In this document: positions 56,148-64,000 of the stretch, in pieces
Position numbering within the stretch: the stretch's first letter is position 1
Layout: every line of letters begins with the position of its first letter
Assembly: GCF_003610915.1 (NCBI RefSeq)
Contig: NZ_NSDJ01000001.1
Location: forward strand, 1,922,001-1,986,000
Reading direction: 5' to 3'
DNA: 64,000 nt
Source of the DNA: Rahnella variigena
GTDB taxonomy: Bacteria; Pseudomonadota; Gammaproteobacteria; Enterobacterales; Enterobacteriaceae
Made by a program: the position numbers and the translations under genes
Notes under the pieces: generated by a model
Seen by the model: only the letters and a program-made list of their open reading frames with translations
Database searches by the model: none
Told to the model about the DNA's origin: nothing

Positions 56148-57067
56148 TATTTGCCGCCTTTGGTTTCTTTCAGCAGCTCAGCAATCCCGCCAATGGAGCC
56201 CATCAGACTGGTGGCATCCAGCGGCATCATGATGATTTTGCTGTTATTAGCAGAACCGATCTTGGTCAGTGCATCGGTATATTTTTGTGCCACGAAGTAG
56301 TTAATCGCCTGCACGCTACCGGCTTCAATCGCTTCAGACACCATTTTGGTTGCCTGGGCTTCTGCTTCCGCCGCACGTTCACGCGCTTCGGCCTGCAGGA
56401 ACGCTGACTGACGCTCACCTTCCGCTTTCAAAATCTGCGACTGCTTCTCACCTTCAGCACGCAAAATGGCAGACTGACGCACGCCTTCAGCTTCCAGAAT
56501 ATCGGCACGTTTTGTACGTTCGGCTTTCATCTGCGCGTTCATGGCGGAGATCAGTTCAGCAGGCGGACGCACATCACGGATTTCGATACGGGTGATTTTG
56601 ACGCCCCACGGATTGGTGGCTTCGTCGACGATATGCAGCAAACGTGCGTTAATGTTGTCGCGTTGTGACAGCATTTCGTCCAGTTCCATGGAACCCAGAA
56701 CCGTACGGAAGTTGGTCATGGTCAGGTTAACGATCGCCTGTTCCAGATTGCTGACTTCATACGCGGCACGCGCCGGGTCAATCACCTGAATAAAGCACAC
56801 GGCGTCGATGGCAACGTTGGCGTTATCGCGGGAAATCACTTCCTGAGAAGGAATATCCAGCACCTGTTCCATCATATTGATTTTACGGCCGATGCGGTCC
56901 ACAAACGGCACCACCAGATTCAGCCCCGGCATCAGCGTTTTGGTGTAACGGCCGAAGCGCTCGACAGTCCACTGATAACCCTGAGGCACAATTTTGATCC
57001 CGGCGTAAACCACCAGCAGCGCCAGCACGATCAAAATAAGGATAGGAATGGGAATCAGATCAAACAT
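56147..57067 (-). CDS. qmcA: SPFH/stomatin-family membrane protein QmcA
   Basis: A 306-residue SPFH protein with an N-terminal membrane helix ([20 protein letters not shown]), a Band-7 domain (about 20-180, [20 protein letters not shown]), and a long Ala/Glu/Arg-rich coiled coil (about 185-255). Family members form large cage-like oligomers and can regulate FtsH proteolysis. In E. coli, QmcA was found as a suppressor of combined htpX/ftsH loss. It is followed by ybbJ. E. coli ybbL-ybbM, between qmcA and ybbN, are absent. Confidence 0.94.
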   Translation of the reverse strand: MFDLIPIPILILIVLALLVVYAGIKIVPQGYQWTVERFGRYTKTLMPGLNLVVPFVDRIGRKINMMEQVLDIPSQEVISRDNANVAIDAVCFIQVIDPARAAYEVSNLEQAIVNLTMTNFRTVLGSMELDEMLSQRDNINARLLHIVDEATNPWGVKITRIEIRDVRPPAELISAMNAQMKAERTKRADILEAEGVRQSAILRAEGEKQSQILKAEGERQSAFLQAEARERAAEAEAQATKMVSEAIEAGSVQAINYFVAQKYTDALTKIGSANNSKIIMMPLDATSLMGSIGGIAELLKETKGGK

Positions 57068-57240
57068 AGGGTGAACTCCTGTAAAACTGTGTCCTGACTA
57101 ATCCGGATGAAATAGTCGAGTAAAAACATGTCCCTGGCACACTGGCCGACCGGCAAAGTGTGTGCTCAATTGTCGCACAAATAACCGTTACATCGTATTA
57201 ATAAAGGATAGTTCAGGGGATAAAAGGCGGAGGAAAGCAC

Positions 57241-57274
57241 AAAAAAAACGCACGTCCTGTTCAGTGACGTGCGT
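57241..57274 (-). terminator. Terminator of ybbN
   Basis: On the minus strand ACGCACGTC and GACGTGCGT pair perfectly and are followed by T7. It lies 29 nt beyond the ybbN stop. The remaining part of the 235-bp gap toward qmcA should hold the qmcA promoter. Confidence 0.9.
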
Positions 57275-57302
57275 CTGATGTTTTACAGCCGGGCAGTATG
57301 AA

Positions 57303-58160
57303 TTAATACAGCAGAGAATATAGCTGGCGGCGATATTTGGCAGCCAGCGCATCGCCGGTACCGAGAGCGGCCATGATATCCATCAGCGTTTTACGCGCTG
57401 CACCGTTCGCCGCGCCTAAATCTTTTTTCAGCGGCGCCATCAGCAGTTCCAGCGCTTCTTCGTTGCGCCCGACCTGATGCAATTGCAGGCTGAGTTTGAC
57501 GATGAGTTCGGCGTTCTCAGGATCCTGCTGGAGTTCCTGTTGGAGGAGCTGAATTTCCGGCGTGTCGGCGGCCTGTTTCAGCAACTCGATTTGCGCGATC
57601 AGCCCCTGATAACGGGAATCTTTATCCTGTAACGGAATGGTCGCCAGCACGGCTTCGGCATCATCGGTGCGGTTCAGATGAATTTGCGTTTCCGCCAGCA
57701 GCAAGCCGATATCACTGCGGTAATTGCTCAGCTGCCAGGCATCTTTCAGCAGCGGCAGGGCTTCCGCCACATTGCCCGCCTGCAGCATTTCCTGCGCCTG
57801 AGCGAGTTTCAGTTCTTCTTCTTTCGGCAACACTTTTTGCAGCAGTTCGCGTATCACTTCTTCGGGCTGAGGACCCTGGAAACCATCGACAGGCTGACCG
57901 TCTTTAAACAGGTACACGGCAGGGATAGAACGCAGACCAAACTGCTGAGCAATCATCTGCTCGGCATCGCAATCCACTTTTGCCAGGATCAGCTGACCGG
58001 CGTATTCCACAGCCAGTTTGTCGAGAATCGGCCCCAGTTGCAGGCAGTGCTGGCTGCGTTCAGACCAGAAATAGAACATCACCGGCACAGACATAGATTG
58101 TTCCAGCGTCTGGTGCAGGTTGGATTCGTTGATATCGATTACTGTAGGTTGTGCAAGCAT
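57303..58160 (-). CDS. cnoX: Chaperedoxin CnoX (YbbN), thioredoxin-TPR protein
   Basis: A 285-residue protein with an N-terminal thioredoxin fold (about 1-110) in which the CxxC redox motif is SQHC ([11 protein letters not shown]), followed by TPR repeats (about 115-285). In E. coli CnoX is activated by chlorination, holds unfolding substrates, protects them from oxidation and hands them to GroEL. The C-terminal GroEL-docking tail is conserved (RRQLYSLLY). Length is as in E. coli. It is followed by its own terminator. Confidence 0.95.
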   Translation of the reverse strand: MLAQPTVIDINESNLHQTLEQSMSVPVMFYFWSERSQHCLQLGPILDKLAVEYAGQLILAKVDCDAEQMIAQQFGLRSIPAVYLFKDGQPVDGFQGPQPEEVIRELLQKVLPKEEELKLAQAQEMLQAGNVAEALPLLKDAWQLSNYRSDIGLLLAETQIHLNRTDDAEAVLATIPLQDKDSRYQGLIAQIELLKQAADTPEIQLLQQELQQDPENAELIVKLSLQLHQVGRNEEALELLMAPLKKDLGAANGAARKTLMDIMAALGTGDALAAKYRRQLYSLLY

Positions 58161-58247
58161 GAATTCTGTCTCTCTGACTAAGGCGTTAAAAGCATTAAAA
58201 AGGAAATGGGGGCGACTCGTGCCGCTTCAACCCCTTATCGTTTTTAC

Positions 58248-59024
58248 TTAGCTGTTTCCGCGTAATATTTTGTCCATCAAACGGGCTGGCAACAGTCGTT
58301 TCAGCACCGTCAGTGCGTGGGCGACCAGCGTGACCGGATAACGAAAACGCGCGCGCGGGTTTTCTAAAGCATGGTGTAGTTTGGGTAAAACTGCCTCCGG
58401 CTTGAGCGTAAAACGTCGTGCAATGCCCGGATTTTCTACCGGCTGATCGGCTTGTGACTGACTGACGTTGGCGGTGAAATTACTGCTCAGCGGGCCGGGT
58501 TCAATCAGGCTGACCTGAATTCCCGAGCCGTGCAGCTCCATACGCAGCGTGTCGGACCAGGCTTCCAGCGCAAATTTACTGGCGGCATAAACGCCACGAC
58601 GCGGCGTGGTAATCAGCCCCATCACCGAACTGGTCTGGATAATGCGTCCTTCGCCGTGCGGCAACATGGCCGGCAGCAAAAGCTGCGTCAGCTGATGCGT
58701 GCCAAACAAATTGGTAGAAAATTGTTGCTCGAACTGTTCACGGCTGATGCTGTTAAGTGGCCCGTAAACGCCGTAACCCGCGTTATTAAACAGGCCGTAC
58801 AGACGGTTTCCCGTCAGCGCGATGACCTCGGCGGCGGCGCGTTCCACACTCTGTTTGTCATCAAGATCGAGCTGAACAGTTTCAAAACCCATTTGTTGCA
58901 GCGTGTCGATATCTTGCGTTTTGCGGCATGCCGCCAGTACCCGGTAGCCACGAGCGCGTAAATCCTGTGCGGCGACCAGCCCGATACCGCTTGAACAACC
59001 GGTGATTAATACAGCTTTTTGCAT
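58248..59024 (-). CDS. ybbO: Short-chain dehydrogenase/reductase YbbO
   Basis: A 258-residue classical SDR. The nucleotide-binding motif is ITGCSSGIG (residues 7-15), NNAGYG follows, and the catalytic Ser-Tyr-Lys set includes YAASKFALEAW. E. coli YbbO reduces aldehydes with NADP(H). The position between ybbN and tesA is conserved, and a link to lipid or aldehyde metabolism is an inference from tesA. It stops 87 bp upstream of the ybbN start on the same strand. Confidence 0.92.
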   Translation of the reverse strand: MQKAVLITGCSSGIGLVAAQDLRARGYRVLAACRKTQDIDTLQQMGFETVQLDLDDKQSVERAAAEVIALTGNRLYGLFNNAGYGVYGPLNSISREQFEQQFSTNLFGTHQLTQLLLPAMLPHGEGRIIQTSSVMGLITTPRRGVYAASKFALEAWSDTLRMELHGSGIQVSLIEPGPLSSNFTANVSQSQADQPVENPGIARRFTLKPEAVLPKLHHALENPRARFRYPVTLVAHALTVLKRLLPARLMDKILRGNS

Positions 59025-59144
59025 AACTTTACCTGTGGGATGTCCCTATTTTTTATGACTGTGATTTACTAGGGAGTCGGATGAAAAGGTAACGTCTTGG
59101 TTTTACTCACGTCCCGGTATTATTTTATTCGTCGTATTTTAAAC

Positions 59145-59777
59145 TTAATGCGTCAGCAGCGGTGTGAGTTTTTCTGACATCCAGCCGGCAATAAACGACT
59201 GTGCTGCCAGCGCCGGATGCAAACCGTCGTCCTGCATCCATTCAGGTTTAACGGCGACCTGTTCCATAAAGAACGGTACCAGCGGGATATTTTCCTGCTT
59301 CGCCAGCGCCGGATAAATAGCGTAGAACGCATCACCGTAGCGACGGCCATAATTAGGCGGCAGGCGGATTTGCATCAGCAGCGGTTGGGCATTGGCCTGT
59401 TTGATCTGACTGATAATCTGCGTCAGCGTTTGCGAAATGGTTTGCGGCGGGAAACCGCGCAATCCGTCGTTAGCGCCCAGTTCAATCAGCACCCAGCGCG
59501 GATGGTGTTGTTCCAGCAACGTTTGCAAACGCGCCAGCCCTTGTTCAGCGGTATCGCCGCTGATGCTGGCGTTAATAATGGTGGGCTTGTCACCTTCTTT
59601 TTGCCATTTATTATTCAGTAATGTCGGCCACGATTCGGCTACCGGAAGGCGATAGACAGCACTCAAACTGTCGCCAATAATCAGCAAGTTATCAGCAGCA
59701 ACGGCGCGAAAACTCAATAATCCTAACAACATAAGGAAGGGGAGATGCCAGCGGAAAATGTTCTTGAAGTTCATCAT
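59145..59777 (-). CDS. tesA: Acyl-CoA thioesterase I / protease I / lysophospholipase L1 (TesA)
   Basis: A 210-residue periplasmic SGNH hydrolase with signal peptide ending FRAVAA. Block I is GDSL with nucleophile Ser. The block II Gly lies in SISGDTAEQG, block III is GANDG, and the Asp-His pair is DDGLHP. The residue three after GDSL is Val (GDSLSAVYRL) where E. coli has Gly, which may affect loop packing near the active site. Start Met at 59777 (a second Met follows immediately) overlaps the divergent ybbA start by 33 bp, as in E. coli. Confidence 0.94.
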   Translation of the reverse strand: MMNFKNIFRWHLPFLMLLGLLSFRAVAADNLLIIGDSLSAVYRLPVAESWPTLLNNKWQKEGDKPTIINASISGDTAEQGLARLQTLLEQHHPRWVLIELGANDGLRGFPPQTISQTLTQIISQIKQANAQPLLMQIRLPPNYGRRYGDAFYAIYPALAKQENIPLVPFFMEQVAVKPEWMQDDGLHPALAAQSFIAGWMSEKLTPLLTH

Positions 59778-60431
59778 TTAAGTAAGCACGTCGGTCAGGG
59801 TGAAGGTCAGCTCACCATCCTGTCCGGTGTGGAGCTGGTTGTCAAACCTGCCCAGACAATTGCCCTGATTGGCGAATCCGGTTCCGGTAAATCCACCCTG
59901 CTCGGCATTCTTGCCGGGCTGGATGATGGCACCAGCGGCGACGTGAAGTTGCTGGGCAAATCCCTTGGCGAACTTAATGAGGAAGGGCGCGCAGCGTTGC
60001 GGGCAAAAAATGTCGGCTTTGTGTTCCAGTCGTTCATGCTTGTGCCGACGCTCAACGCGCTGGAAAACGTGCAACTTCCTGCGCTGTTGCGTGGCGAAAG
60101 CGACAGCAGCAGCCGTCAGCAGGCGGTGCAGTTGCTGGAAAGTCTCGGGCTGGGCGGGCGTCTGCATCATCTTCCGGCGCAGCTTTCCGGTGGCGAACAG
60201 CAGCGTGTGGCGCTGGCGCGGGCATTCATCGGTAAACCTAAACTGCTGTTTGCCGATGAGCCGACCGGCAATCTGGATCGCGCAACCGGCGAACGTATTG
60301 TTGACTTGTTGTTCTCACTGAACCGCGATGCGGCGACCACGCTGATCCTGGTCACGCATGATGAACAGCTGGCGGCGCGTTGCCAGCGGCGCTTACGTCT
60401 GCGCGACGGGAAATTGTGGGAGGAAGCATGA
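59745..60431 (+). CDS. ybbA: ABC transporter ATP-binding protein YbbA
   Basis: A 228-residue ATPase of the MacB/LolD type: Walker A GESGSGKST, signature LSGGEQQR, Walker B LLFADEPTGNLD. It pairs with the membrane protein YbbP encoded next, and the ATG of ybbP overlaps the ybbA stop as ATGA. The complex is an ABC-type mechanotransmission or release system of unknown substrate; linkage to tesA suggests a lipid-related role (inference). AAGGAAGGGG precedes the ATG. The first 33 bp overlap tesA on the opposite strand. Confidence 0.94.
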   Translation: MPAENVLEVHHLSKHVGQGEGQLTILSGVELVVKPAQTIALIGESGSGKSTLLGILAGLDDGTSGDVKLLGKSLGELNEEGRAALRAKNVGFVFQSFMLVPTLNALENVQLPALLRGESDSSSRQQAVQLLESLGLGGRLHHLPAQLSGGEQQRVALARAFIGKPKLLFADEPTGNLDRATGERIVDLLFSLNRDAATTLILVTHDEQLAARCQRRLRLRDGKLWEEA

Positions 60432-62860
60432 TCTGGCGCTGGTTCTGGCGGGAATGGCGATCGCCTTCGCTGCTGATTGTCTGGCTGGCGCTGACGCTGG
60501 CGGTCGCCTGTGTGCTGGCGCTCGGCAGCATCAGCGACCGCATGGACAAAGGGCTGAGTCAGCAAAGCCGCGAATTTATCGCAGGCGATCGCGTGTTGCG
60601 TTCCGCGCATCCGATTACCGAAGCCTGGCTACAGGATGCGCAGTCACAGGGGCTGAAAGTCAGCCGTCAGCTCTCGTTTATGACCATGACCTTTGCCGGT
60701 GAAACGCCGCAGCTGGCGGCCGTCAAAGCCACCGATCTGGCGTATCCGCTTTATGGCGCGTTACAAACCGAACCGGCAGGGCTGAAACCTGAGCCGGGAA
60801 CCGTGCTGGTTGCGCCACGTTTACTGGCGCTGCTGAACGTGAAAGTCGGTGACAATCTGGACGTCGGCGATACCACGCTGAAAATTGCCGGAGTGATTGT
60901 TCAGGAACCAGATTCGGGGTTTAACCCGTTTCAGACCGCGCCCCGCGTGATCATGAATCTGGATGACGTACCGAAAACCGGTGCCATTCAGCCGGGCAGT
61001 CGCCTGACCTATCGTTATATGTTTGCCGGTTCTCCGCAGGCTATTCAGACGTACGGCGAGGCGATAAAAGGCCTGCTCAAGCCCGATCAGCGCTGGAGCG
61101 GCATGGAAGATTCCGAAGGCGCGCTGGGCAAATCATTACAACGTTCACAACAATTCCTCACATTGTCGGCGCTGCTGACGCTGATGCTGTCGATTGCTGC
61201 CATTGCCGTGTCGATGGGGCATTACTGTCGCAGCCGTTACGATCTGGTTGCGGTGCTGAAAACGCTGGGAGCCGGGAAAAAGGCGCTGCAAAAACTGATC
61301 ATCGGTCAGTGGCTGGCGGTGCTGGTGCTGGCGGGAATTTGCGGCAGCGTGGTCGGCCTGCTGTTCGAAGCCGTGCTGATGAAAGTGCTGGCGCCGGTTC
61401 TGCCTGCCGCGTTACCGCCTGCCGGTGGCTGGCCGTGGGTGTGGTCGATGGGCGCGATGGTGGTGATCTCGCTGCTGATTGGTATCCGCCCGTATCGCCA
61501 GTTACTGGCCACTCAGCCGCTGCGTGTGCTGCGCAATGACGTGGTGGCGAATGTCTGGCCGCTGCGGTATTTCCTGCCGGTGATGGTGCTGGTGGTCGTC
61601 GGTCTGCTGGCGGCACTGATGGGCGGCAGTTCGCTGCTCTGGTCACTGCTGGCGGGCGTGCTGGTACTTTCGCTGCTGCTCGGTGTGATTGGCTGGGGCG
61701 CGCTGTTGCTGCTACGCAAGCTGACGTTTCGTCAGTTACCGCTGCGTCTGGCCGTTAACCGTTTGCTGCGCCAGCCGTGGGTGACACTCAGTCAGCTGGC
61801 GGCGTTCTCGATGTCATTTATGTTGCTGGCCTTGCTGCTGGTGATGCGCGGAGATTTGCTGGATCGCTGGGAGCAACAGCTGCCGCCGGACAGCCCGAAT
61901 TACTTCCTGCTTAATATCACCAAAGAACAAATTCCGCAGGTGAAGGATTTCCTGCATCAGCATAAAGCGGAGCCGGAAACCTTCTATCCGATTGTGCGGG
62001 TTCGCCTGACGAAGATTAACGACAAGGTTGCCACGGATATCATCAAACCGGACGATGCGGGCGGCGAAGCGGTGAACCGTGAGCTGAATCTGACCTGGAT
62101 GGAGGGGCTGCCGGATCATAATCCGCTGGTCGCGGGCAACGGGCCACCGAAAGCCGGTGAAGTGTCGATTGACGAAGGGCTGGCGGGGCGGCTGGGGCTG
62201 AAGCCAGGCGATACCGTGACGTTTAGCGGCGATACGCAGGAATTCAGCGCCAAAATCACCAGCCTGCGGAAAGTGGACTGGGACAGCCTGAAGCCGAATT
62301 TCTACTTCATCTTCCCGCCGGGAGCGCTGGACGCTCAGCCGCAAAGCTGGCTGACCAGTTTCCGTTATCACGGGGATGTCAGCACCATTACGCAGCTAAA
62401 CCGCCAGTTCCCGACACTGAGTTTGCTGGATATTGGTTCTATCCTGCGGCAGGTCGGTCAGGTCTTACAGCAGGTGAGCAGGGCGCTGGAAGTGATGGTT
62501 CTGCTGGTGATGCTGTGCGGTGGATTGTTATTACTCGCACAGATTCAGGTCGGCATGCGTCAGCGCCGTCAGGAGCTGATCGTTTACCGCACTCTGGGGG
62601 CCAGCAAAAAAATGCTGCACCGGACGCTGTGGTGTGAGTTTGCCGTGCTTGGTCTGGTGGCGGGTATCGCTGCCGCGATTGGCGCGGAAGCCGCACTGTG
62701 GCTGCTGCAACGCAAGGTGTTCGATTTCCCGTGGGAACCGAATTACCTGATGTGGATTGCGGTGCCGGTGGTTAGCGCGGTGTTGTTGTCCGTCTGCGGT
62801 GGCTGGCTGGGGGTGCGGTTGTTGCGGGGGCGGGCATTATTCCGGCAATACGACGCGTAG
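60428..62860 (+). CDS. ybbP: FtsX-like ABC transporter permease YbbP
   Basis: An 810-residue inner-membrane protein with two FtsX domains and about ten helices: one N-terminal, then groups near 240-440 and 690-800, separated by periplasmic regions (about 45-230 and 480-660, including GEVSIDEGLAGRLGLKPGDT). It partners with YbbA. The ATG at 60428 overlaps the ybbA stop, which decides it over an in-frame codon at 60380 inside ybbA. Length agrees with E. coli YbbP. Confidence 0.94.
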   Translation: MIWRWFWREWRSPSLLIVWLALTLAVACVLALGSISDRMDKGLSQQSREFIAGDRVLRSAHPITEAWLQDAQSQGLKVSRQLSFMTMTFAGETPQLAAVKATDLAYPLYGALQTEPAGLKPEPGTVLVAPRLLALLNVKVGDNLDVGDTTLKIAGVIVQEPDSGFNPFQTAPRVIMNLDDVPKTGAIQPGSRLTYRYMFAGSPQAIQTYGEAIKGLLKPDQRWSGMEDSEGALGKSLQRSQQFLTLSALLTLMLSIAAIAVSMGHYCRSRYDLVAVLKTLGAGKKALQKLIIGQWLAVLVLAGICGSVVGLLFEAVLMKVLAPVLPAALPPAGGWPWVWSMGAMVVISLLIGIRPYRQLLATQPLRVLRNDVVANVWPLRYFLPVMVLVVVGLLAALMGGSSLLWSLLAGVLVLSLLLGVIGWGALLLLRKLTFRQLPLRLAVNRLLRQPWVTLSQLAAFSMSFMLLALLLVMRGDLLDRWEQQLPPDSPNYFLLNITKEQIPQVKDFLHQHKAEPETFYPIVRVRLTKINDKVATDIIKPDDAGGEAVNRELNLTWMEGLPDHNPLVAGNGPPKAGEVSIDEGLAGRLGLKPGDTVTFSGDTQEFSAKITSLRKVDWDSLKPNFYFIFPPGALDAQPQSWLTSFRYHGDVSTITQLNRQFPTLSLLDIGSILRQVGQVLQQVSRALEVMVLLVMLCGGLLLLAQIQVGMRQRRQELIVYRTLGASKKMLHRTLWCEFAVLGLVAGIAAAIGAEAALWLLQRKVFDFPWEPNYLMWIAVPVVSAVLLSVCGGWLGVRLLRGRALFRQYDA

Positions 62861-62867
62861 TTTCTAA

Positions 62868-62996
62868 ACTCCTCCCCCTGCGAAGGGGGAGGCAGGGAGG
62901 GGGTTTTAATGGCTAACTGTTTGTCAAAGCACACTTTAACTATGAGATTTTGACCTTAATACCCCACCCCAACCCTCCCCTTCGCAGGGGAAGGAG
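62868..62996. repeat. Inverted pair of GC-rich repeats between ybbP and purK
   Basis: CTCCTCCCCCTGCGAAGGGG starting at 62868, followed by GAGGCAGGGAGGGGG, is repeated in inverse form at 62962-62996 (CCCCACCCC, CCCTCCCCTTCGCAGGGG, AAGGAG). Each copy has an internal hairpin with a GCGAA or TTCGC loop, and the two copies can pair with each other. The layout resembles a REP/BIME unit and probably serves as a transcript end for the convergent genes. Confidence 0.75.
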
Positions 62997-63005
62997 CCGA
63001 TCAAA

Positions 63006-64000
63006 TCAAAGCTTTTCAACTGCCCACTCAATGCCGCTGGCGTATTCTGCCGGCAGCATCGGAACCAGTGCGTTGAGAGTGTCTTTCAGCAGGCTGGCGC
63101 TGGCGTCGTTGAGATTCAGGTGTCCGACTTTACGACCCGGACGCACGTCTTTCTCGTACCAGTGCAGATTGACCAGCGGCAGGCTCAGCCACTCTTCTGA
63201 CACATCCGTGCCAATCAGATTCACCATCACCGACGGCGTACTGACTACCGGTTTCGGCAGCGGCAGACCAAGGATGGCGCGCAAATGCATCTCAAACTGG
63301 CTGTAGGACGCGCCGTTTTGCGTCCAGTGACCGCTGTTATGAACGCGCGGAGCCAGCTCATTGATCAGCAAACCTTCGCTGACCACGAAACATTCCATCG
63401 CCATCACGCCGACATAATTCAGTTCGTTGAGAATGGCTGACAGCATGCTTTCTGCCTGCTGTTGCAGGGCTGCGTCCGGCTGCGGCAATGCGACGCTGGT
63501 GCGCAAAATGCCGTCCTGATGCAGGTTGTGGGTCAGCGGATAAAACACAGTGTTGCCGTCGTGACCGCGTGCGCCCACCAGCGAAACTTCGCCGGAAAAA
63601 TTGATGCCCTGCTCAACGATGCATTCGCCGTAGCAATCCTGCGGCAGAGTTTTTTCTTCGCCAGAACGTAAGCGCCACTGACCACGGCCGTCGTACCCGC
63701 CGACGCGACGTTTAACAATCGCCAGTTCGCCAAGCTGAGAGAAGACCTGCGGCCATTCGGCGGCATCAGCCAGCAACTGCCACGGCGCAGTTGCCAGGCC
63801 GAGCTGGTCGAGCAACTGTTTTTGCGTCAGGCGGTCAGCCAGACGTGGGAAAATCTCGCGGTTAACAAACGCGTTGTGCGTTGCCAGTTCGCGGGTCAGT
63901 GCAGTTTCCGGCCAGCGTTCGATTTCAGCGGTGATCACGCTTTGCTGATATGGCACGGCTTCCGGTTCGGCATCCAGTCCGACGGGATACACGGCGATGC
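63006..64000 (-). CDS. purK: N5-carboxyaminoimidazole ribonucleotide synthase PurK (5' end outside window)
   Basis: The minus strand reads from the right edge to a stop at 63006, covering about 331 of some 355 residues. The start lies beyond position 64000. It is an ATP-grasp enzyme of purine synthesis that makes N5-CAIR from AIR, bicarbonate and ATP. Visible motifs are VKRRVGGYDGRGQWRLRSG, CIVEQGINFSGEVSLVGARG, NELAPRVHNSGHWTQNGASY and GRKVGHLNL. The likely purE lies further right on the same strand, upstream of purK. Interrupted by the window edge only. Confidence 0.95.
   Translation of the reverse strand, partial: IAVYPVGLDAEPEAVPYQQSVITAEIERWPETALTRELATHNAFVNREIFPRLADRLTQKQLLDQLGLATAPWQLLADAAEWPQVFSQLGELAIVKRRVGGYDGRGQWRLRSGEEKTLPQDCYGECIVEQGINFSGEVSLVGARGHDGNTVFYPLTHNLHQDGILRTSVALPQPDAALQQQAESMLSAILNELNYVGVMAMECFVVSEGLLINELAPRVHNSGHWTQNGASYSQFEMHLRAILGLPLPKPVVSTPSVMVNLIGTDVSEEWLSLPLVNLHWYEKDVRPGRKVGHLNLNDASASLLKDTLNALVPMLPAEYASGIEWAVEKL

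Overview
The window is a chromosomal segment of a gammaproteobacterium in the order Enterobacterales, most likely family Yersiniaceae (Rahnella, Ewingella or Serratia type). The evidence is the gene order, which follows the E. coli cof to purK interval almost gene for gene; proteins nearly collinear with E. coli homologues; a 67-residue YmoA/Hha protein; and two ERIC (127-bp intergenic) repeats. The genus call is inference. Both ends cut a gene: a YbaE/SgrR-type regulator on the left and purK on the right.

Layout. 1-3.2 kb: regulator fragment, cof, then the divergent cysteine pair cdsH/decR. 3.2-11.5 kb: mdlAB exporter, the NtrC/sigma-54 controlled glnK-amtB ammonium operon, tesB, ybaY, atl and the 4.5S RNA gene ffs. 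11.5-15.9 kb: a purine-salvage cluster (NCS2 permease, adenine deaminase, divergent LysR regulator) with a PurR-like box in the divergent promoter. 15.9-17.2 kb: hha-tomB and an unrecognised 117-residue gene. 17.4-20.65 kb: an apparent zinc-starvation island made of a 35-codon membrane ORF, a three-gene metal ABC importer, and the zinc-independent ribosomal protein paralogues L36 and L31, bracketed by two Zur-like operators. 20.7-25.9 kb: acrB, acrA and acrR with the AcrR operator. 26-31.5 kb: mscK, rsmS, priC, ybaN, apt. 31.5-33.7 kb: malS with a MalT box, inserted between apt and dnaX. 34-39 kb: dnaX (with its frameshift signal), ybaB, recR, and htpG with a sigma-32 promoter. 39-40.8 kb: an inserted LysR/EamA pair. 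40.9-44.3 kb: adk, hemH, gsk. 44.3-47.7 kb: two accessory genes, a secreted metallophosphoesterase carrying a cytolysin-like C-terminal domain and a PAS-GGDEF diguanylate cyclase. 47.8-64 kb: ybaL, fsr, ybaK, the chiX small RNA, ybaP, copA with a programmed frameshift signal, cueR, ybbJ-qmcA, ybbN, ybbO, tesA, ybbA-ybbP and purK.

Most of the window is conserved housekeeping backbone. The parts that depart from it are the purine cluster, the zinc island and its leader ORF, malS, the LysR/EamA pair, the phosphoesterase and the diguanylate cyclase. Regulatory sites readable by eye match the known regulators of the genes they precede: NtrC/sigma-54, Zur, AcrR, CueR, MalT, sigma-32 and PurR. No phage, insertion sequence, CRISPR array, tRNA or rRNA gene was seen.
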